From positions 1-43,600 of the forward strand of contig NZ_AUJG01000019.1 in the NCBI RefSeq assembly GCF_000424105.1: DNA of 43,600 bases, written 5' to 3'. Shown in pieces: positions 40,832 to 43,600 of the stretch (positions are counted from its first letter, which is position 1; each line of letters starts with the position of its first letter). The notes under the pieces were generated by a model that was not told the origin of the DNA, did no database searches, and saw only the letters and a program-made list of their open reading frames with translations. The position numbers and the translations under genes were made by a program. The stretch comes from Lachnospira multipara ATCC 19207. Lineage in GTDB: Bacteria; Bacillota; Clostridia; Lachnospirales; Lachnospiraceae.

Positions 40832-42258
40832 ATCTTTCCGCTCATCATCACGGTCAGCATAAACCTCTTCCTACCGCCATCTGAACGAATCTCGATATCC
40901 ACATCGCCCATATACTTTCTTGCGCATTTTTGGATATTTGACAGGCCTATACCATGCACCCTCTTATCCTTCTTACTTGTTATAGGTAGTCCAGTTTCTC
41001 TGTCCATAGTCACGCTTCCATCAAAATCATTTTCAATCTCAATAAAGAAAAGTGTTCCCTTCATGTAGGATTTAAGTGAAATCTCCCGGTGTCCATCCAA
41101 TCCCCGACAGGCTTCAAAAGCATTATCCAATGCGTTATTCAGTATAACGGCGACATCATAGATATCGATCTGCTCAGTATTAGGAGCCACGAAATCAACA
41201 TCAAAAGATATACTATGCTTCCTGGCTTCCTGTTGCCTTTGATAGATGATGATATCCGTAATCGGGTTTCCGCTTTTTGATGAAAAATCTAGCCTGTTTA
41301 CAGTATCCTCAATTTGTCCAATGTATTCGTCAAGCTCTCTGGTATCGCCATTTTCAACACCTTTTACATATTGCGTGATATTGTTCAGATGGCTTCTCAT
41401 ATCATGCTTCAGCCCCCGCAGATCAGAGTAGATTTCCTCTATATCCTCAATTTCCCTATGCAGCTGCTCCACTTGATTTTCAAGAATTACCTGTTTCCTA
41501 CTGTCTTCATTGCGCTCTATCAAATATTGGAACAGCATCATAGTCGCTATGATAGTTCCAAGTAATAAAATGCAGATTACTATGACCCAAAACATTGTTT
41601 CCGGGACTTGTTCATATACCAGCACCCCTATCCCTTCACTGAATCTTAGTATCAGGATCCGCATGGTGATTGAAACACAAAGAGCCGCAAAACAAGGGAA
41701 CACCAAGAAAATGTTTTCGCCAAAGCTTGTCTCATACCCTTTGTAAATGTACTTTCTGCTTAGCGTTTTCAGATACACGCATAATATGATTACATATACC
41801 GCTACACAGATCATACCTTGTATGATCAAAATTGTTGTTGAAACTGCATTTGCCCTTTCCAGCGTCATTCCTTCGGAAGATGATATGATTCGCTCTATTA
41901 TGCCTACGGTCAACATAGAGATTAAATAATAAAGCACACTGATAATATATTTAATCAATCCTCTCCCAGCTGCAAAACTGAAGGTAACAAAAATCTGTCT
42001 CTTATAATCCCATTTGAATAAAAGTGATTGAAGCGCAAACAGTACAGCGAGATTGATAACAATCCCCATCACATCTCTATCTATCCCAAGAATCTCATAT
42101 ATAACAATATCTACTGCAAGATAGATCATAGTCCAAAGAATGACCGTTATCTTCTTTTCATATCGTGTTTTTAACAAATCCAGCCCATATAAACCGCTCA
42201 AAACAGCATCTGCAATATATAACGGAACTGTCAATGTTAAAGTCGAAAGATCAAACAT
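40816..42258 (-). CDS. AgrC-like GHKL sensor histidine kinase
   Basis: A 480-residue membrane kinase with six to seven N-terminal membrane spans (about 5-245) and a cytoplasmic kinase part. The phosphoacceptor is H285 in GLKHDMRSH. The ATP-binding GHKL domain shows NNALDNAFEA (374-383) and HGIGLSNIQKCARKY near the end. It should phosphorylate the LytTR regulator encoded just upstream, with which it overlaps by eight bases. No peptide-signal gene of the AgrD type or AgrB peptidase was found nearby, so its stimulus is unknown. The start has GGAGG eight bases upstream. Confidence 0.9.
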   Translation of the reverse strand: MFDLSTLTLTVPLYIADAVLSGLYGLDLLKTRYEKKITVILWTMIYLAVDIVIYEILGIDRDVMGIVINLAVLFALQSLLFKWDYKRQIFVTFSFAAGRGLIKYIISVLYYLISMLTVGIIERIISSSEGMTLERANAVSTTILIIQGMICVAVYVIILCVYLKTLSRKYIYKGYETSFGENIFLVFPCFAALCVSITMRILILRFSEGIGVLVYEQVPETMFWVIVICILLLGTIIATMMLFQYLIERNEDSRKQVILENQVEQLHREIEDIEEIYSDLRGLKHDMRSHLNNITQYVKGVENGDTRELDEYIGQIEDTVNRLDFSSKSGNPITDIIIYQRQQEARKHSISFDVDFVAPNTEQIDIYDVAVILNNALDNAFEACRGLDGHREISLKSYMKGTLFFIEIENDFDGSVTMDRETGLPITSKKDKRVHGIGLSNIQKCARKYMGDVDIEIRSDGGRKRFMLTVMMSGKISLQK

Positions 42259-42973
42259 TTACAATACCTCCGTTTTTAGCGTAGCGAAGATATGTCTTTA
42301 CAAAATCCGTGTACTTCTTCTCCGCAAGCATAACGCTGTCACCATTAAGCATCTGAATACTGTTCGCAGAATATGCCGTCACCTTTTCAAGATTTACGAT
42401 ATAGCACCTATGTGTCCTGAAAAACAAATCTCCCAGCTCATTTTCAAGGTCATACATACGGGCATAGGTTTCAGTCAGCCCGTTATCCATATGGAATACC
42501 ACCTTCCTGTCACTGCTTTCAATGTACTGAATCTCCCGTAGAAGCAATTTTCTCTTACTCTCACCATCCTTGACTAGAATGTATTTCTCTCTTCGTTCAT
42601 CGCCGGTCACAACCTCTTTAACAGCCCGCTGGAAAACTTCAGCAAACTTCTTTTCCTTTATTGGCTTCACAAGATAATGAAAGGCATTCACATCAAAAGC
42701 ATCCTCCATATACTCCCGAAATGCTGTCACAAAAATGATGATGCTCCGTTTCCCGGAATTTCCCTGCACTTTCCGGATCCTTTTTGCAAGCTCAATCCCT
42801 GATACACTCCCCATCTCTATATCCAGGAAACAGATATCAAAGAAGCCTCTCCCTGCAATCATTTCCTCAGCTGTAGTAAAACAGCTGAGCTTTGCATCAG
42901 AGTATTGTTCCTTTATCATTGCCACGATTTGTTCTCTCGTCTTCTTTTCATCATCACATACTGCAACATTCAT
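42251..42973 (-). CDS. LytTR-family response regulator (AgrA-like)
   Basis: A 240-residue regulator: receiver domain (1-120) with acidic DD (7-8), phosphoacceptor D51 (FLDIEMGS) and K-containing FHYLVKPIKEKKF, then a LytTR DNA-binding domain (about 140-235, ILVKDGESKRKLLLREIQY...RTHRCYIVNLEKV). Such regulators bind paired 9-bp direct repeats on one face of DNA. Matching pairs are present before this gene (43046-43076) and before the DUF6033 genes. ATG 42973 has AAGGGA eight bases upstream. Confidence 0.92.
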   Translation of the reverse strand: MNVAVCDDEKKTREQIVAMIKEQYSDAKLSCFTTAEEMIAGRGFFDICFLDIEMGSVSGIELAKRIRKVQGNSGKRSIIIFVTAFREYMEDAFDVNAFHYLVKPIKEKKFAEVFQRAVKEVVTGDERREKYILVKDGESKRKLLLREIQYIESSDRKVVFHMDNGLTETYARMYDLENELGDLFFRTHRCYIVNLEKVTAYSANSIQMLNGDSVMLAEKKYTDFVKTYLRYAKNGGIVNV

Positions 42974-43009
42974 AGAATCATTCCCTTCATCATAGATTAC
43001 CTTATCATT

Positions 43010-43076
43010 ATTATATCGTCATAATGGTATCTGCTTTTCACCTTCTTGCAGTGAACGACGCTTTTTTTGCAGTAAA
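43010..43076 (-). promoter_or_regulatory. Response-regulator promoter with paired LytTR-type sites
   Basis: Plus-strand TTGCAGTGAA (43046-43055) and TTGCAGTAAA (43067-43076) are exactly 21 bases apart. On the minus strand a TATAAT -10 box (43010-43015) follows about 30 bases away with no good -35 box, as expected for an activator-dependent, autoregulated promoter. Confidence 0.65.
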
Positions 43077-43095
43077 ATATCTTACTACAACAAAA

Positions 43096-43132
43096 TAAGC
43101 CCGCAGCCATCGGCTCATCACCGACAACCACG
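43096..43132 (-). terminator. Terminator after the right-edge hypothetical gene
   Basis: Minus-strand hairpin with outer CCCG/CGGG and inner TCGG/CCGA stems, followed by CTTATTTTG. It lies about 20 bases past the gene ending at 43154 and 20 bases before the LytTR-type sites. Confidence 0.65.
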
Positions 43133-43153
43133 GGTACCTTGCCTCACATCATT

Positions 43154-43528
43154 TTACACCCCAAAATGTATCACAAACTTCCGCTCCCTCTCTGCGACCA
43201 CCAACATTTCCATCAGCCGCCTCATTTCGGGAACATCCTTGACCGCTTCTATCACTTCCTCAATCGACTCTGGCGGGATTAATGTGATCCCATGATACGC
43301 CAGCCCCGACTCAGGTCTGTCCAAGCCGTGCCAATAAACACTGACTCCTGCCAGCATCTCAGCCACTTCCTGAACATACTCATCGTCAACTGCGATGCAG
43401 TCATACTTTTCCGGCTCATACTCTTCAAATATCTGTTCCGGCGCCGGATCCGTCATCATTATTCCAAATTGATGTTTCAACATTCCGTAATCATTATCCT
43501 TCCCGTAACGATCCACAGTTAATAACAA
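43154..43528 (-). CDS. Hypothetical acidic protein
   Basis: A 124-residue acidic soluble protein starting at TTG 43528 (LLTVDRYGKDNDYGMLKHQFG), with GGAGG ten bases upstream inside the end of the preceding gene. No domain was recognised. It contains a repeated acidic pattern (EQIFEEYEPEKYDCIAVDDE) and ends in a short basic segment. The first in-frame ATG (at residue 16) has no ribosome site. It is co-directional with, and six bases after, the partial gene at the window edge. Confidence 0.55.
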   Translation of the reverse strand: MLLTVDRYGKDNDYGMLKHQFGIMMTDPAPEQIFEEYEPEKYDCIAVDDEYVQEVAEMLAGVSVYWHGLDRPESGLAYHGITLIPPESIEEVIEAVKDVPEMRRLMEMLVVAERERKFVIHFGV

Positions 43529-43533
43529 GCACG

Positions 43534-43600
43534 CTATTCCTCCTGCATTTGCTTCGGAAACTCTATATCAAAAATGTCTTCTCCATAAGGGATGTCTAAT
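43534..43600 (-). CDS. Partial gene running off the right edge (C-terminal end)
   Basis: The last 21 codons of a minus-strand frame (LDIPYGEDIFDIEFPKQMQ, then EE and TAG) are open from the window edge to 43534. Its end carries the ribosome site of the next gene, so the two are probably in one operon. Too short to assign. Confidence 0.5.
   Translation of the reverse strand, partial: LDIPYGEDIFDIEFPKQMQEE

Noticed and set aside
41747-42541. An AgrB/AgrD-type peptide-signal gene near the AgrC-like kinase
   Set aside because: Only antisense frames of the kinase and regulator are present here; no AgrB-like peptidase or short signal-peptide gene was found in the window.

Overview
The window looks like part of a Gram-positive, moderately AT-rich Clostridia genome, most likely Lachnospiraceae. 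The reasons are strong GGAGG ribosome sites, overlapping operons, SpoVG proteins, LytTR/AgrC signalling, and families I know mainly from that group (DUF4320, DUF5688, DUF6033, Maff2-like). No rRNA, tRNA, CRISPR array or integrase was seen. Nearly everything from 1766 to 37357 reads on the minus strand.

Layout from left to right. (1) An IS30-family insertion sequence (7-1690). (2) A cargo block: a sigma-like protein (1766-2755), a small zinc-ribbon protein, and a four-gene defence operon (7191 down to 3706) made of an HTH regulator, an ABC-3C effector, an ABC-3C middle component and a Rad50-like ABC-3C ATPase. (3) The core of an integrative conjugative element or conjugative plasmid (7311 to about 36750). 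(4) A decayed small gene and an AbiEi/AbiEii toxin-antitoxin pair on the plus strand (37572-39366). (5) Two DUF6033-like genes, one broken by an in-frame stop, below a LytTR response regulator and AgrC-like kinase. (6) A hypothetical gene and the end of a partial gene at the right edge.

The conjugative core is unusual. It holds a full type IV secretion set: VirB2-like pilin, VirB6-like protein, VirB4, a VirB4 N-terminal-only paralogue, VirD4, a PcfB-like protein, an NlpC/P60 hydrolase, a MobP relaxase, a MobC-like protein and ArdC. It also holds an almost complete Tad/Flp pilus set: two CpaF/TadA ATPases, TadB, TadC, a prepilin peptidase, a CpaB-like SAF protein, TadE-like and Flp-like proteins, and a secreted Ig-like surface protein. 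The two sets share operons.

The most striking structure is a 33-bp sequence present five times (14970, 23774, 29801, 33539, 36246). All copies have the same orientation, and each sits in front of the first gene of one of five successive modules. This looks like the common control element of a conjugation regulon. A likely oriT lies at about 36477-36521: an IncP-type nick sequence TATCCTG|T next to a small inverted repeat. Its orientation would bring in the module with MobC and ArdC first. A 23-bp palindrome occurs three times around oriT. Intrinsic terminators stand directly in front of the relaxase gene and just after the pilin gene, which suggests attenuation inside the operons. A second small regulon is visible on the right, where paired 21-bp-spaced LytTR-type sites precede both the response regulator and the DUF6033 genes.
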